Below, piece after piece: positions 32,832 to 46,484 of a stretch of 64,000 bases of DNA. Source of the DNA: Bretschneidera sinensis. Taxonomy: Eukaryota; Streptophyta; Magnoliopsida; Brassicales; Akaniaceae. The stretch covers positions 106,715,536 to 106,779,535 of the forward strand of contig CM043699.1 of NCBI GenBank assembly GCA_023935145.1, written 5' to 3'. The stretch's first letter is position 1. The number at the start of each line of letters is the position of its first letter. The notes beneath the pieces were generated by a model. The model had not been told where the DNA came from, searched no databases, and saw only the letters and a list, made by a program, of their open reading frames with translations. Both the position numbers and the translations under genes were made by a program.

Positions 32832-32866
32832 CACGTGCCCAACCTCGTCTCTAAGTACTATAAAAG
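32832..32866 (+). promoter_or_regulatory. F LTR core promoter: G-box and TATA box
   Basis: CACGTG (32832-32837) lies 22 bp before TATAAAAG (32859-32866). The same pair is kept in the internal copy (about 34393 and 34421) and in the 3' LTR (about 57546 and 57573). The G-box is a known bHLH/bZIP target in plants. Transcription from here is inferred. Confidence 0.6.
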
Positions 32867-33178
32867 GCCCAACTTATGTGAATCCAAACTATCTTCAGTT
32901 TTTTACAAACTCATTACTAAAGCACTGATCATAATTCTTTCTCTTTCCTCAAGACCTTGTACTGATAAGAGCGTTGGAGTGTCCCCAAAGGTATCCCCCA
33001 TTTTTCTTCCTCCGATGACACTTTAGTTCACCCATACTTCTTTGTGCAAACCGTTGACGTACTAACCTCGAGCACATCTACAGATTTTAGGCATCAACAG
33101 ATTGGCGCCGTCTGTGGTAAATCATTATCTCTCGTCAATAATAAAAGTGAAGAAGTCTAAAAGAACTTATCTGTTGCC

Positions 33179-33954
33179 AAGCCACCCAAAAGCACCACTA
33201 GGAACACCAATAGGGGAGCCTCCGGGACCAGCGCTGCACCTACACAAAACAATGCCCCTAGCCAGCGGTCTGGGTCAAGGCTCCCTACTATATCCGAATG
33301 TAGGTCTTCAAGCTGCGACCCACAACCCTTTTCCGAAGTACAACACCCTCACTATATGGAGATTGACCCGCCATAAAATCTCCAGGGGGCCGCCTCAACA
33401 CATCCCATCGTTCCCGTGCTCCAAGTGCAGTTTTTAGAACTCTCGCACCTAGTGACCGGCCTCGCCGCCAAGGTCCGGAAGGGGGCTCGCCAGCCCTCGC
33501 TCACACCTCATCGACACGTCCCTGGATGCACAAGCCTCATTAGTCATGAGCTTCTCATCGACAATTGCTTAGCCGCCCACTATTAAGTTCAAAGGAAGCC
33601 CCTCTTCTAGGAGCAATCCCAGCCTCGATAGACGGATTGAGGAAATGGAGGAAAGAATCAACGAAGCCCTCAAATGCCGAAACCACAATATCCTGGACGA
33701 ACTCAGTGTTCAGGACCCGCCATTTACTCAAGAGATCCTCGAAGTCCCTTTCCCGCGAAACTTTCGAATGCCCTAAATCAAGGCCTACGTCGGCTCAGTA
33801 GACCCCTTAGATCATCTCCAACATTATAAAACTACCATGACGTTACATCAGCATTCCGACCCGGTTATGTGCTGACTATTCCCCCTGACACTTGAGAAAG
33901 CAGCCGAAACTTGGTACTCCCGATTGAAACCAGGGAGCATTAGCACATTCAAAG
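33179..33954 (+). pseudogene. F gag, first part (start codon lost)
   Basis: Codon AAG at 33179-33181 stands where ATG is found in the second leader copy (34740). The sequence continues as the gag linker and the capsid start (LDHLQHYKTTMTLHQH near 33810-33850, ETWYSRLKPGSISTFKE ending about 33955). Several stops and frame breaks. It is cut by the inserted LTR/leader copy. Confidence 0.7.
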
Positions 33955-34782
33955 AGCTCCCTTCCAATAGCCTGATGACACATGGATGGCTCCCTTCCAA
34001 TAGCTTGATGACACGTGGATGACTCACCTCCAATAGACTGATGACACATGGATGATTCCCCTCCAATAGCTTGATGACACTTGGATGGCTCCCCTCCAAT
34101 AGCCTGATGACATGTGGACGGCTCCCCTCTAGTAGTTTGATGACACTTGGATGGCTCCCCTCCAATAGCCTGATAACACATGGACAGCTCCACTCCAATA
34201 GCATGATGACATGTGTACGACTCTTCCCCAATAACTTAACGACACGTGGACAAGCAGTTGCTGACACTGTCGTCATTCACGAGCTCCTATGCGAAGAACT
34301 ATAAGCGTGATTATAGGGATTGGGCCATCCCAAGACACACGACTAGATCCCACGCAATAAGAACAGGATCTTCGAGATTGCCCAATCCCTAGCACGTGCC
34401 CAACCTCGTCTCTAAGTACTATAAAAGGCCCAAGGTATGTGAATCCAAACCCTCTTTAGTTTTTTACAAACTCATTACTAAATCATTGATTATAATTCTA
34501 ACTATTTCCTTAAAACCTTGTACTGATAAGAGTGTTGGAGTGTCCCTAAAGGCATCCCCTATTTTTCTTCCTCCGGTGACACTCTAGTTCACCTATACTT
34601 CTTTGTGCAGACCGTTGACATACTGACCTCGAGAACATCTATAGATTTTAGGCATCAACAGATTGGCGCCGTTTGTGGTAAACCATTATCTCTCGCTAAC
34701 AGTAAAAGTGAAGAAGTCTAAAAGAACTCATCTGTTGCCATGCCACCTAAAAAAACCACTAGGAACACCAATAGGGGAGAGA
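33955..34782 (+). repeat. LTR plus leader copy inserted in F gag
   Basis: 33955-34660 matches the F LTR from its position 48 to its end. 34661-34782 matches the leader from the primer site to the first gag codons (MPPKKTTRNTNRG). Gag capsid then resumes at GERFQAYISRFN. Both junctions show short homology (AGCT on the left, GGGGAG on the right). There is no 5-bp target duplication, so this is not an ordinary insertion. Confidence 0.8.
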
Positions 34783-35300
34783 TTTCAAGCCTACATATCA
34801 AGATTTAACACTGCCACTTGGGAGATCCCTGACATCGACCCCAACGTTCAGATGTTGGCATTCAAGAACGGACTAAGATCCGGGATCTTTAGTTCCAAAC
34901 TCACTAGGCGACGGCCTAATGATATGAATGAGATCCTGGCTCAACCCGAAAAGAACATGCTAGCGGAATATGACCAAGCTTTTCAGAGAGAAAGAGAATG
35001 GGACACAGAAAAAAAAGAGGAAGGATGCCCTCGACCCTCATCGCAAACCAACCAAGTGACCTATTCACGAAGGTAGGTACAAAGCCCCTGGCCTCTTTAA
35101 GAGTTTTACTCCACTCAACCCGTCTAGAATGAATGTCCTGATGCAGCTCTAAGATAAAACAATCCTCTAGTGGCCCCCGAGGCTACTTTGCCTTAGCGAA
35201 GATCTAAACAAGTGGTGTCGGTTTCATAGAAACCATGGACACGATACCAAAGAGTGCCTCGCCCTAAAAGAATAAATCGAGGCCCTCATCAAAAGGGGCC
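34783..35300 (+). pseudogene. F gag, second part
   Basis: GERFQAYISRFNTATWEI, MLAFKNGLRSGIFSSKL and ILAQPEKNMLAEYDQAF belong to the retrotransposon gag family. It continues with a CCHC-like KWCRFHRNHGHDTKECLAL stretch near 35210-35265. It joins out of frame to the ATG at 34740. Confidence 0.75.
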
Positions 35301-35419
35301 AATTGAAAAAGTTTACATGACTACGACATAGAAGAATACTCGAACGACCTATGAAAAGTCCCGAGCTCCCACTCAGTCAAAGCTAAGCATGGCAAGCCCC
35401 CCGAAGGAGTTCGAGGTTG

Positions 35420-35995
35420 AACCGAGGAAAGCCCAACCAGAAAGGCCCGAAAGCCAACACCACCAAAATCATCAAGACAATCTACGAAAGCCCCGTCACT
35501 GGGGGCAACTTAGGATACATCGGAAAGACTTACACTAGGTCAGTGGCATCCGTCAACAGGCTCCATAAGCGCAGAAAGATGGACCAGAAGATCTCGTTTA
35601 TAAATGAAGATCTAGATTGAGTAGAAACCCCACATAACGATGCTGTGGTGGTCTATTTTTTTGTGGCCAACCACGACATCAGGCGCATCCTGGTCGATAA
35701 CGGGAGCTTGACTGATTTCCTATTTTTCGTCGGTTCTAAAAAATACAATTATAAAATGCTCAACTGGAACCAATCTCCACTCCGCTATACGGTTTCTCAA
35801 GGGGCTCGGTGTTCGTCGAAAGTAGCATAGTTCTCCCAGTCACCGCGTTGATGGTCCCACATAATTACTGTACATACTACTTTCTTGGTAGTCAAGTAAT
35901 CGTTGTCCTACAAGGTGATCCTTGGAAGGCCCACCCTCAACAAACTAAAAGCAATCGTTTCCACCTACAATTTGAAGATGAAGTTCCCCACCGAT
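35420..35995 (+). pseudogene. F protease region
   Basis: Contains INTIYESPVTGGNLG-like DNA, then RRILVDNGSLTDFLFF (35681 on). The expected D-G-S-S is DNGSLTD, so the catalytic Asp is kept. It ends near LKMKFPT. Stops and a frameshift occur between 35620 and 35810. Confidence 0.65.
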
Positions 35996-36388
35996 GAGAC
36001 GTAGGTGAAGTTAAAGGGAACCAACAAATCTCTAGATCTTGTTACCTAAACGCTGTGAGAGAGGGGAAGAGGATAAAGACCCTTCCCCTCGAAGTAGAAG
36101 ACTTCAAAGATAAGGAAAGAGCCCTTAAAGGTCAATCCCTAGAAGAACTAACCGTATTCCCTCTTGGTGAAGACCTCTCAGAAGGTCTAAATTGGCTTTA
36201 ACCTCATCGAGGGCCCTAGGGGAGCTCTATTTTCCCTCATCCGAAAGAATCAGGATCTATTTGCATGATCGGACTTGGACATGCCCGAAATTAGCCCAAA
36301 AGTCATTGTGCACTGATTAAACGTTGACCCGAGCCACAAATCGGTCATCCAAAAGAAGAGATCATTCACCCCCGAATAGTAGGTCGCT

Positions 36389-37012
36389 ATGAAAGCCGAA
36401 GTAGACAAGTTGCTAGCAGCCAACTTTATTCGAGAGACATACTATCCTGATTGCATTTCCAATGTGGTTATGGCAAAAAAAACCAACAGTAATGAGAGAA
36501 TCTGCATCAATTTCTTGGACCTGAACAAAGCCTGCCCAAATGATAGCTTTCCACTGTTGCGGATCAATCAACTTGTCGATGCAACCTCAGGACACGAGCT
36601 TCTAACCATCATGGACACCTATTCTGGCTACAACCAGATCCTCATGCACGAGCTCGACCCAGAGAAAATAGCATTCGTTATAGGCCAAAGATTATACTGT
36701 TACAAGGTCATGCCCTTTAGACTTAAAAATACTGGGGAGACATACTAGAGGTTAGTAAACAAGATCTTCCACGGACAGATTAGGAGAAACATGGAAGTAT
36801 ATATAGAAGGTATGTTAGTCAAGATGGTTGAGGCCAAAGATCATGAAGCGGAATTAGAGGAAGTATTCGAGGTACTTCGGCGCCACCAGATGAAGCTAAA
36901 CCCCGCGAAGTACGCTATCGGAGCCACTACGGGAAAGTTTCTCGACTTTATAGCAACCCAAAAGGGAATAGAATTCAACCCAAAAAAGAAGTACAACGAT
37001 TGACAGGGCGGG
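36389..37012 (+). pseudogene. F reverse transcriptase
   Basis: MKAEVDKLLAANFIRETYYP, NFLDLNKACPNDSFPL, TIMDTYSGYNQILMHE and YKVMPFRLKN are gypsy RT motifs. The catalytic loop is YIEG (about 36803) where Y(I/V)DD is expected, so both aspartates are lost and the enzyme would be inactive. The segment is interrupted at 37012 by element E. Confidence 0.85.
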
Positions 37013-37689
37013 TAACCTGTAACGACCCATCCCAGGTTGGCCACCCTGAAACAGTGTCATCACATTTTGAGAATCCCAGCACGACACATATATGCAACAA
37101 TACAAATAAATATCACCAAAAGAACTTTACATCAATCCATACAATGCATGAAGATTTACAAATAAATTTTTCATTTTATTTTCTCATCAGTCTAAGGATG
37201 CTGACATATACGCAACCTATAGAAAATGATTTATTCTGATCCTCAACTCACCAAACTATTCGCCAAGCCTGCTACCTGAAAATCATTGTACAATGAGGGG
37301 TGAGCTTCACAAGCTCAGTGAATTAAATTTACTAGAAGTATTCCAAATTTCATAAATAATCCTTTAATATTTAATCTTTTATTTTTCACATAACCTGATG
37401 AAAACTTTCTACTATCATTTCATATATCATAAGATTATCATTTCATATATCATAAGATTTATTCTCTATCAAGCTCTTCTTCTCAATCATTGGTTAACCT
37501 TAAGACCATCAATTATCTCATAATTACCTCGTAATGAGGTTTTCATCATAAAATCCATCATTTAGATGGTTCTTATCATTCTCTGCTTCTTGCTTACCAT
37601 AATTGTCTCTCTCTGTGAGACCAAATCATCTTTCAACAATTTCAAAATAACATACCACACATCAGCATTTTTATAATACTATCATCATA

Positions 37690-38010
37690 ACTGTTTTTTT
37701 TTTATGAGACTCAACCATCTATGATTAAATTCACAACAATATACCACATCCCAGCTTTTTAAAAATCTCATCATCACAACTGTCTCTTTTTATGAGACTC
37801 AACCATCTATAATTAAATTCACAACAATATACCACATCTCAACTTTTCAGAAATCCCATCATCACAATTGTCTCTTTTTATGAGACTTAACCATCTATAA
37901 TTAAATTCACAACAATATACTACATCTCAGCTTTTCAGGAAATCTCATCATCACAATTGTCTTTTTTTATGAGACTCGACCATCTATAATTAAATTCACA
38001 ATTTATACAT
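37690..38010. repeat. 88-bp tandem array in the E LTR
   Basis: Four units starting ATGAGACT(C/T)(A/G)ACCATCTAT at about 37704, 37792, 37880 and 37969. A matching array is in the right LTR at about 44780-45070. Confidence 0.85.
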
Positions 38011-38179
38011 CACACATCAGTATTTCAATAATGCAAGCAATAATTAAAACAGATGCAATGCAATGAATGCATATGATGGGAACGTCTTCCCACTTGTCGA
38101 CAGGTTGTTATTATCTTAGACTAGCTACCCTCCCGGTTCTTTTATTCTCATCAAACCGGCTGCCTTCCCGGTTCATTCC

Positions 38180-38330
38180 GGCATATACTGGCTGTCACGG
38201 TTTTTACTTTTCATCCCAGCATATACCGGCTGTCACGGTTTTCACTTTTCGTTCCAGCTTATACCGGCTGTCACGGTTTTTACTTTTCATCCCAGCATAT
38301 ACCGGCTGTCACGGTTATTTCATTAGACCG
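38180..38330. repeat. 38-bp tandem array in the E LTR
   Basis: Four units of CATATACCGGCTGTCACGG plus TTTT(C/T)ACTTTTC(A/G)T. ACCGGCTGCCTTCCCGGTT blocks lie on either side. The same array is at about 45250-45395 in the right LTR. Confidence 0.85.
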
Positions 38331-39350
38331 GCTGCCTTCCCAGTTCTTTCGATTATATTATTAAATGCATATGCGCATGAACAATGATATGAAACAGTAA
38401 TATAAACAGTAATAAAAATTTAAACCACTTAAATTGACTATCCTGATTATCCACAAATTTATATAACAAAGTTTCTTTAAAATTTCCTCACATCCAATCA
38501 TCCTAATTTTTATCAAATTATATAAAAATTCCACTAAATTCTTCTCTTCCCAAATCACATCAAATAATCCATTAAAGTCTGTCAAGATCCACTAAATTTC
38601 ATCCTAAATCATCTATCAAAATTTGCCAAGATCTACTAAAATTCATCTCAAATCATCCATCAAAATTTGTCAAGATCCACTAAAATTTGTCTCAAATCAC
38701 ATAAACTTATCTATCAAAACTTATTAATATCCACTAAAATTCATCAATAAATCACATCAATAATTTATTTATTGCTTTTATTCTCAAATAAACTTAAAAT
38801 TTCCAAAAAAAAATACCATTTCTCACCGAGAAATATTTCTACATGTCCAAATTTCTTATCATACCTATAAATCAATTTTTCATCTATCACCCAAGCATAC
38901 TTTAACAATTAAATTTAATATTATCACCAAATAATTTATTTTTTTATTTAGACTACTTAAAGTAAATCCTACTCACCCTGTAGCATTTAAAGCTACCCGT
39001 GGGTTACTTTCTTGCCTTTCCCGATTTTTTCTCAGAAATTTCTCCCGTTGTAGATAGTCAACACCTGACATAATATTTGTATTAAATTTCTAATTATTTC
39101 TTAAATTCATCGTAAACCACTCTTTATGTAAATTCCCACTTTGAGTTTCGAAAATTTTATATATGCTAAAAATTCAAAAATAAATACTACGCTATTACCT
39201 CATAATACTGATAACTTCTCATGATCCTCTATGAAATTCCACAGAAAATTCCTTTAAAATTTTTCTCTTCCAGTATTTCTTTAAGTCCCCGAATATTTTG
39301 AGAAAAACAAGAGAAATGGAAAGAAAACCGAACGAAATCGTTCAGTTATA

Positions 39351-39432
<82 letters not shown>

Positions 39433-39829
39433 GACAGAGCTGTCACCTAACTTTCAACTTTGATTTAAAAAAAAAACTCCACGTTTTTTTTTTTTCTGTA
39501 GTCTTCAGTAGCTTCCCCCACCTAACTCTCTCATTTTTTTTAAAAAAAAAACAAAAGCCTCCACTAAAAGATAATGGTGGAAACATGATTTCCACTACCC
39601 ATTTTTTTAACAAAACTCTTTTTTTTTTCTTCTTTTCATTCTTTTCATTTTTCTAGACCTGGATGTTTAATGTCTAGTTTTTTTTTTTTTACTATTCATA
39701 ATTTACTATTCACATTTTTTTTGAATTATTTCATTCAATACTAATCCTTCGCATAAACATATATTTAAATTTCATGATATATTTATCAAATTACTTCTTT
39801 ACCTTAAATTTACGAATATGGGTATTATA

Positions 39830-42800
39830 ATTCTACCCATCTTACGAAAATTTCGTCCTCGAAATTTCTTTTCTTTACTAACTAATCCCTATTCATACTT
39901 TTCTTACGCTTTCACGAAATCTCTTCAACATCCTTATTCCGCCACCGAACTTTTCACTAGTGAAATTATTCTTTTACCTAAGATTTACTCTCTTTGTCCA
40001 AAATTCTCACTGGTACTTGTATATAAGTCTAATCTTTCAGAATTTATATAACTTAGCTCAAAATATCATGTAAACACTTTCCCAAAAGTGAAACATGAAA
40101 TACATTATATAAATGTTTTAATTCTGGAGGCAAATTCAGGTTACTCGCAACTAATTCAACTTTCTCAATGACCTCATAGGGTCCCACATACTTTGGATTC
40201 AACTTTTCTTTTCTGTTTAAATCTCAATATGCCTTTTCATTGAGATATTTTTCACTACACCCAATCACCTACTTGAGACTCAAAAGATCTACTTTAGGCT
40301 GCTTTTCGATTCTCTTTAACAAATTTAATCCTTTAAGCTGTTAACTCATTGATTGATGGAACAGATATATTTTTCTCTCTCATTTTTTCCCAACATATAA
40401 GAGTTCTACACCTCCTATCATACAATGTCTCAATAGGTGTCATCCCAATACAAATTTGGTACCGATTATTATAAAAAACTTCAATCAATGGCATGTAAGA
40501 ATCTCAATTTACTGAGAAATTCATCACATTTGTCCTTAGCATATCTTCTAGTATATAAAAAATAATCCAATATGAGCATAAAAATATATTAAATTGCCAC
40601 TGTGTACCCATGGCTTTCTGAAATCCTTTCCCAATATAGCATCTCTATTTGACACTATAACCAATGGTATTTCATACAACCTCACAATCTCAGCTACATC
40701 CCTCTTTTATCTTAACCATCAGAATTTCGGTCTCAAACCTGAGTACATCTTATTGTTACTTAGTTGCATCGAATCTACATCATCATGTACCTTTCTCATT
40801 ATCCTTTCTCTTAACTTTGCATTATTTGGAACACAATTTCCAAGTTCCAATACTAAAATACTCTCACTTCAATTTTTAAACTCATTTTACTTTCTAATAA
40901 GCACTCAATGCTTAATCTTTTTCTATCTCTTTATCTCTACCTCGCATCTCTAAAACATTTTATTATGGATGACTGTACAACCATATTTATTAACCAGGAT
41001 TCTCTATCACTATTATTCAACTTAATAATTTCATATAAGGACTCCCTAATAGTAGTTAACTTTCTTGTAGACTTTCTACTCAATGTATCAATTATCATCT
41101 TCGCATTTTCTATATGATAGTGAGTTGTACAATCATCGTTACTAATCAACTTCATCTACCATCTTTGCCTCCAATTCAACTCCCTATGGTTAGGTAAGTA
41201 TGTCCAACTTTTATAACGTATGACTATCTCATAAGTGGCTCCATACAGATGATATCTCCACTATTTAAAGTAAACACTATAGTAGCAAACTCTAAGTCAT
41301 GAGTAAGGTAATTTCTATCATGAATCTTCAATTGCCTAGAAGTATAGCCCATAACTTTTCTATGTTACATATATCCCAATCATTGATATGACTTATCATT
41401 ATACACCACAAATTCTTCATCACCAGAACGAAACACCAATACCGGAGCTGTAGTCAATTTCTCCTTTAGTAATTGAAAATTTTTCTCACACTTCCTTCAC
41501 CATACAAATCTCACATCTTTACTGGTCAATCTATTCAACAGCAATTCAATAATAGATAAATTCTGAAAGAATCTTCTATAATAATCAGCTAATCCCAAGA
41601 AGATTCTAATATCAGTTATATTAGTTGGTTTCTCCCAACTTAACATTATCTCTACCTTTTGTGGATCAACTGTTATGCCGTTTCCGAATATTATATGTTC
41701 CAAAAAAAAGTTATTTCCTTCAACTAGCATTCACACTTAGAAACTTTGCGTATAATTTCTCTCTCCTCAGAATCTCCGGCACACTGTTTACTGGTCCATA
41801 TGTTGTTTTTCCTTCTCAGAATATATCAGAATGTTATTACTGAACACAACCATAAGATTATTAAAAAACAGTTTAAATATTTTATTCATCAAGTCCATAA
41901 ATATTTTCGGAACATTAGTTAATCCAAATGACATCACGAAAGCTTATGAGCATAACGTGTCCTAAAAGTAGTCTTAGGCACGTCTCCCTTCTCTATCCTC
42001 TATTGGTGATAACCTAATTTCAGGTTTATCTTAGAAAACATTCTCACTCCTTGTAACTGCTTAAACAATTCATTTATCCTGGGAAAAACATATTTATTCT
42101 TATTTAACTATCTGTAGTTTATACACATCCTTATCGTTCCATGTTCCTTCTTCACTAACAACACCTGACTCCCCAAATACATTAGGTCAGATAATTTTTT
42201 TATCCACAAATTCTTAAACGGTACTTTCAACTTTCTCAATTCAGCTGACATCATTCTGTAGGGTGCTATTAAATATATGTGATAATCCTGGTATCACATC
42301 AATAGAGAATTTAATCTCCCTACTTGGAGGCAACCTAAACAACTCATCAAAAAATTAATTTAGAATATTCTTTCATCACTATCTCTTTTTTATAACTCAT
42401 GATATATGCCCAATACTCCTTAAAACCCTCATTCAATCATCTCATTTTTGCTAGAGCAAAAATAAGATAGTTAAAAGTATCTCACATCTATATCTTGAAC
42501 CTTCTTTCTGGAATAATCAACCCAGACATAAAACATCGATAACTAATTATTTCCCAAAATAAATTATATTCGAAGATAATAAATCAACTTCAGATTTTCT
42601 ATCACTGGTACGAATCACACAATCCCTCATGAATATTCATGATTATCACTCTATCTCAAGTGAGAACTTTAACAATGATATTTTGCAATCCAAGGACTAA
42701 TAAATTCTTTAATAGATTTTATATGAATACTGGATACAAAAGAATGGGTTGCATCAAAGTCAACCAACACTGACATGTCCACCTTCTCCACACATAAAGT

Positions 42801-44111
42801 ATTTCAAATTTTGAAAATTCTGGGATAAATATCTTATCTGAATATAATTATAATAAAATTTTATATCCCAATCATACGTCAGATTGCCACTTCCACTTGG
42901 TGGCATACTTGCTTCCTCTACCATGACTTCCAGTTCTCATAATTTGTCTCCCAAATCTAAGGGTCTCACCAATAGTATTCTGAGCTACAGAAGTAATAGA
43001 TCATGTTTTTCTTCTGTCTCTGTACTTTGGTTTCCTGGGACAAGGAACTCCTCCTTTGAGTGGTCTCCCACCCTGCACATTTATATTGCCACTACCTCCA
43101 TAATTTTCATGTTTAAGCCTCTTTAACCACTATTTCTCTTTCCCTTAAACTCTATCACATCTCTCTCAATCTAAAATAATATATCCACCAATCTGACATA
43201 ATTTATATGCCTTATGTAAGATAGTTTTGATCAAACCTTAAAACATAGTTCATCTTTGAACCTCTTACATTTCTTCGCCTCTAGGTCTACCTTTTTTTTT
43301 TTTTTTTGTACAACCATTGGCAAAACCATAAATCTGCTTTCATACCGAGCCACAGTTAACATATTTAAATAATATCTCTATCTTGTTTAGCTCTAGAGAC
43401 ATAAGGAAAACATCTATCAAGAAAAACTTCCTTAAACCTATTTTAGATTAAGGGTCTATCAATATTTGTACTTACCTTGGGAAGAATATCTTTTCACCAT
43501 TCACAAAAAATGTCTCTTCCTAACTCCAACGAAGTAAAGGCAATCATCTGTCGTAAAATACTAAATAATGTCTCCACATATTTCTCCGAAACTTAAGCGT
43601 AAAAGGATTCATAGATCCTTTAAACAACAAGCATTTAGCTTAATTATATTTCTCTGTATCTTATGCATAAATCCATTTTTCCCCGTTTTAAGTGTCTATC
43701 ATTACTAAATTAACAACGTCAGGCATTACTCTAGCCTGCTTATCAAGTCTATGCTATAAGTTATCCACTTGATCATCTGATACATTCATTTTCTCAAAAG
43801 CATGAGTAAGAGCTTATCTTAGCTCATCTCTTTCAACTTCAGATTCTCTCGCACCTCAATTATATTACTAATATCAATCATATTATCAACACGTTCCCTT
43901 CTAGGAACCACAGATTTAGACTCAACCTCGACTTATCAAAAATATTGTGGGCCTACCACGCCTTCTTAAATCAATAATTTTAATTCTAGTTCTAGCGCGT
44001 CCAAGTGTTATCCTCAGACAGTTCATTATAATTTACTTTAATCTTCCACGTTCTTACTTTTTTTTTATGCAGTCTACAGAATCATACAACCTAATGCTCT
44101 GATACCAAAAT
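39830..44111 (-). pseudogene. Internal region of element E: gag and pol remnants
   Basis: Minus-strand gag traces occur at about 43400-43000 (KCKRFKDELCF, HINYVRLVDILF, IERDVIEFKGK). RT traces at about 42200-41490 include DVPKTTFRTRYAH, FVMSFGLTN, FSNN in place of the usual F(I/V)DD loop, VDPQKVEIMLSWEKPT and FLGLADYYRRFF. Integrase and chromodomain were not identified with confidence between 41490 and 39830. The purine tract lies at about 39830-39842. No functional frame survives. Confidence 0.65.
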
Positions 44112-46423
44112 TGTAATGACCTATCCCAGGTTGGCCATCCCGAAACGGTGTCATCACATTTTGAGAATCCCAGCACGACACATATATGCAACAATACAAA
44201 TAAATATCACCAAAAGAACTTTACATCAATCCATACAATGCATGAAGATTTACAAATAAATTTTTCATTTTATTTTCTCATCAGTCTGAGGATGCTGACA
44301 CGTACGCAACCTACAGAAAATGATTTATTCTGATCCACAACTCACCAAACTATTCGCCAAGCCTGCTACCTGAAAATCATTGTACGATGAGGGGTAAGCT
44401 TCACAAACTCAGTGAATTAAATTTACTAGAAGTATTCCAAATTTCATAAATAATCCTTTAATATTTAATCTTTTATTTTTCACATAACCTGATGAAAACT
44501 TTCTACTATCATTTCATATATCATAAGATTTATTCTCTATCAAGCTCTTCTTCTCAATCATTGGTTAACCTTAAGACCATCAATTATCTCATAATTACCT
44601 CGTAATGAGGTTCTCATCATAAAATCCATCATTTAGATGGTTCTTATCATTCTCTACTTCTTGCTTACCATAATTGTCTCTCTCTGTGAGACCAAATCAT
44701 CTTTCAACAATTTCAAAATAAGATACCACACATCAGCATTTTTATAATACTATCATCATAACTGTCTATTTTTTTTATGAGACTCAACCATCTATGATTA
44801 AATTCACAACAATATACCACATCCCAGCTTTTCAAAAATCTCATCATCACAACTGTCTCTTTTTATGAGACTCAACCATCTATAATTAAATTCACAACAA
44901 TATACCACATCTCAGCTTTTCAAAAATCTCATCATCACAATTGTCTCTTTTTATGAGACTCAACCATCTATAATTAAATTCACAACAATATACTACATCT
45001 CAGCTTTTCAGAAATCTCAGCATCACAATTGTCTCTTTTTATGAGACTCGACCATCTATAATTAAATTCACAATTTATACATCACACATCAGTATTTCAA
45101 TAATGCGAGCAATAATTAAAACAGATGCAATGCAATGAATGCATATGATGGGAACATCTTCCCACTTGTCGACAGGTTGTTATTATCTTAGACTGACTGC
45201 CCTCCCGGTTCTTTTATTCTCATCAAACCGGCTGCCTTCCCGGTTAATTCCAGTATATACCGGCTGTCACAGTTTTCACTTTTCGTTTCAGCATATACCG
45301 GCTGTCACGGTTTTCACTTTTCGTTCCAGCATATACCGGCTGTCATAGTTTTTATTTTTCATCCCACCATATACCGGCTGTCACGGTTATTTCATTAGAC
45401 CGACTGCCTTCCCGGTTATTTCGGTTATATTATTAAATGCATATGCGCATGAACAATGATATGAAACAGTAATATAAACAGTAATAAAAATTTAAACCAC
45501 TTAAATTGACTATCCTGATTATCCACAAATTTATATAACAAAGTTTCTTTAAAATTTCCTCACATCCAATCATCCTGATTTTTATTAAATTATATAAAAA
45601 TTTCACTAAATTCTTCTCTTCCCAAATCACATCAAATAATCCATTAAAGTCTGTCAAGATCCACTAAATTTCATCCTAAATCATCTATCAAAATTTGCCA
45701 AGATCTACTAAAATTCATCTCAAATCATCCATCAAAATTTGTCAAGATCCACTATAATTTGTCTCAAATCACATAAACTCATCTATCAAAACTTATTAAT
45801 ATCCACTAAAATTCATCAATATATCACATCAATAATTTATTTATTGCTTTTATTCTCAAATAAACTTAAAATTTCCAAAAAAAATATTATTTCTCACCGA
45901 GAAATATTTTTACATGTCCAAATTTCTTATCATACCAATAAATCAATTTTTCATCTATCACCCAAGCATACTTTAATAATTAAATTTAATATTATCACCA
46001 AATAATTTATTTTTTTATTTAGACTACTTAAAGTAAATCCAACTCACTCTTTAGCATTTAAAGCTACCCGTGGGTCACTTTCTTGCCTTTCCCGGTTTTT
46101 TCTCAGAAATTTCTCCCGTTGTAGGTAGTCAACACCTGACATAATATTTGTATTAAATTTCTAATTATTTCTTAAATTCATCGTAAACCACTCTCTATGA
46201 AAATTCTCACTTTGAGTTTCGGGAATTTTATATATGCTAAAAATTCAAAAATAAATACTACACTATTACCTCATAATACTGATAACTTCTCATGATCCTC
46301 TATGAAATTCCACAGAAAATTCCTTCAAAATTTTGCTCTTCCAGCATTTCTTTAAGTCCCCGAATATTTTGAGAAAAACAAGAGAAATGGAAAGAAAACC
46401 GAACGAAATCGTTCAGTTATACA

Positions 46424-46484
<61 letters not shown>

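Larger units (their letters stand above)
32389..33099 (+). repeat. 5' LTR of element F
   Basis: 711 bp. It holds about nine minisatellite units, a G-box and a TATA box, and ends GCATCAACA before the primer site. The two gene-like frames on its minus strand come from the minisatellite. Confidence 0.9.
37018..39829 (-). repeat. 3' LTR of element E (left)
   Basis: Begins TGTAACGACC and ends GGGTATTATA (terminal CA mutated). It carries an 88-bp tandem array, a 38-bp array and a microsatellite (AC)n(TA)n at 39354-39428. The plus-strand frame at 38067-38387 is formed by the 38-bp array. Confidence 0.9.

Noticed and set aside
38067..38387. 106-residue frame with repeated IPAYTGCHG units, also at 45139-45348
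   Set aside because: It is produced by the 38-bp tandem array in the E LTRs.
39818..41155. Several plus-strand frames inside element E
   Set aside because: They are opposite to the minus-strand pol remnants, Ser/Leu/Phe-rich AT artefacts, and none resembles a known domain.
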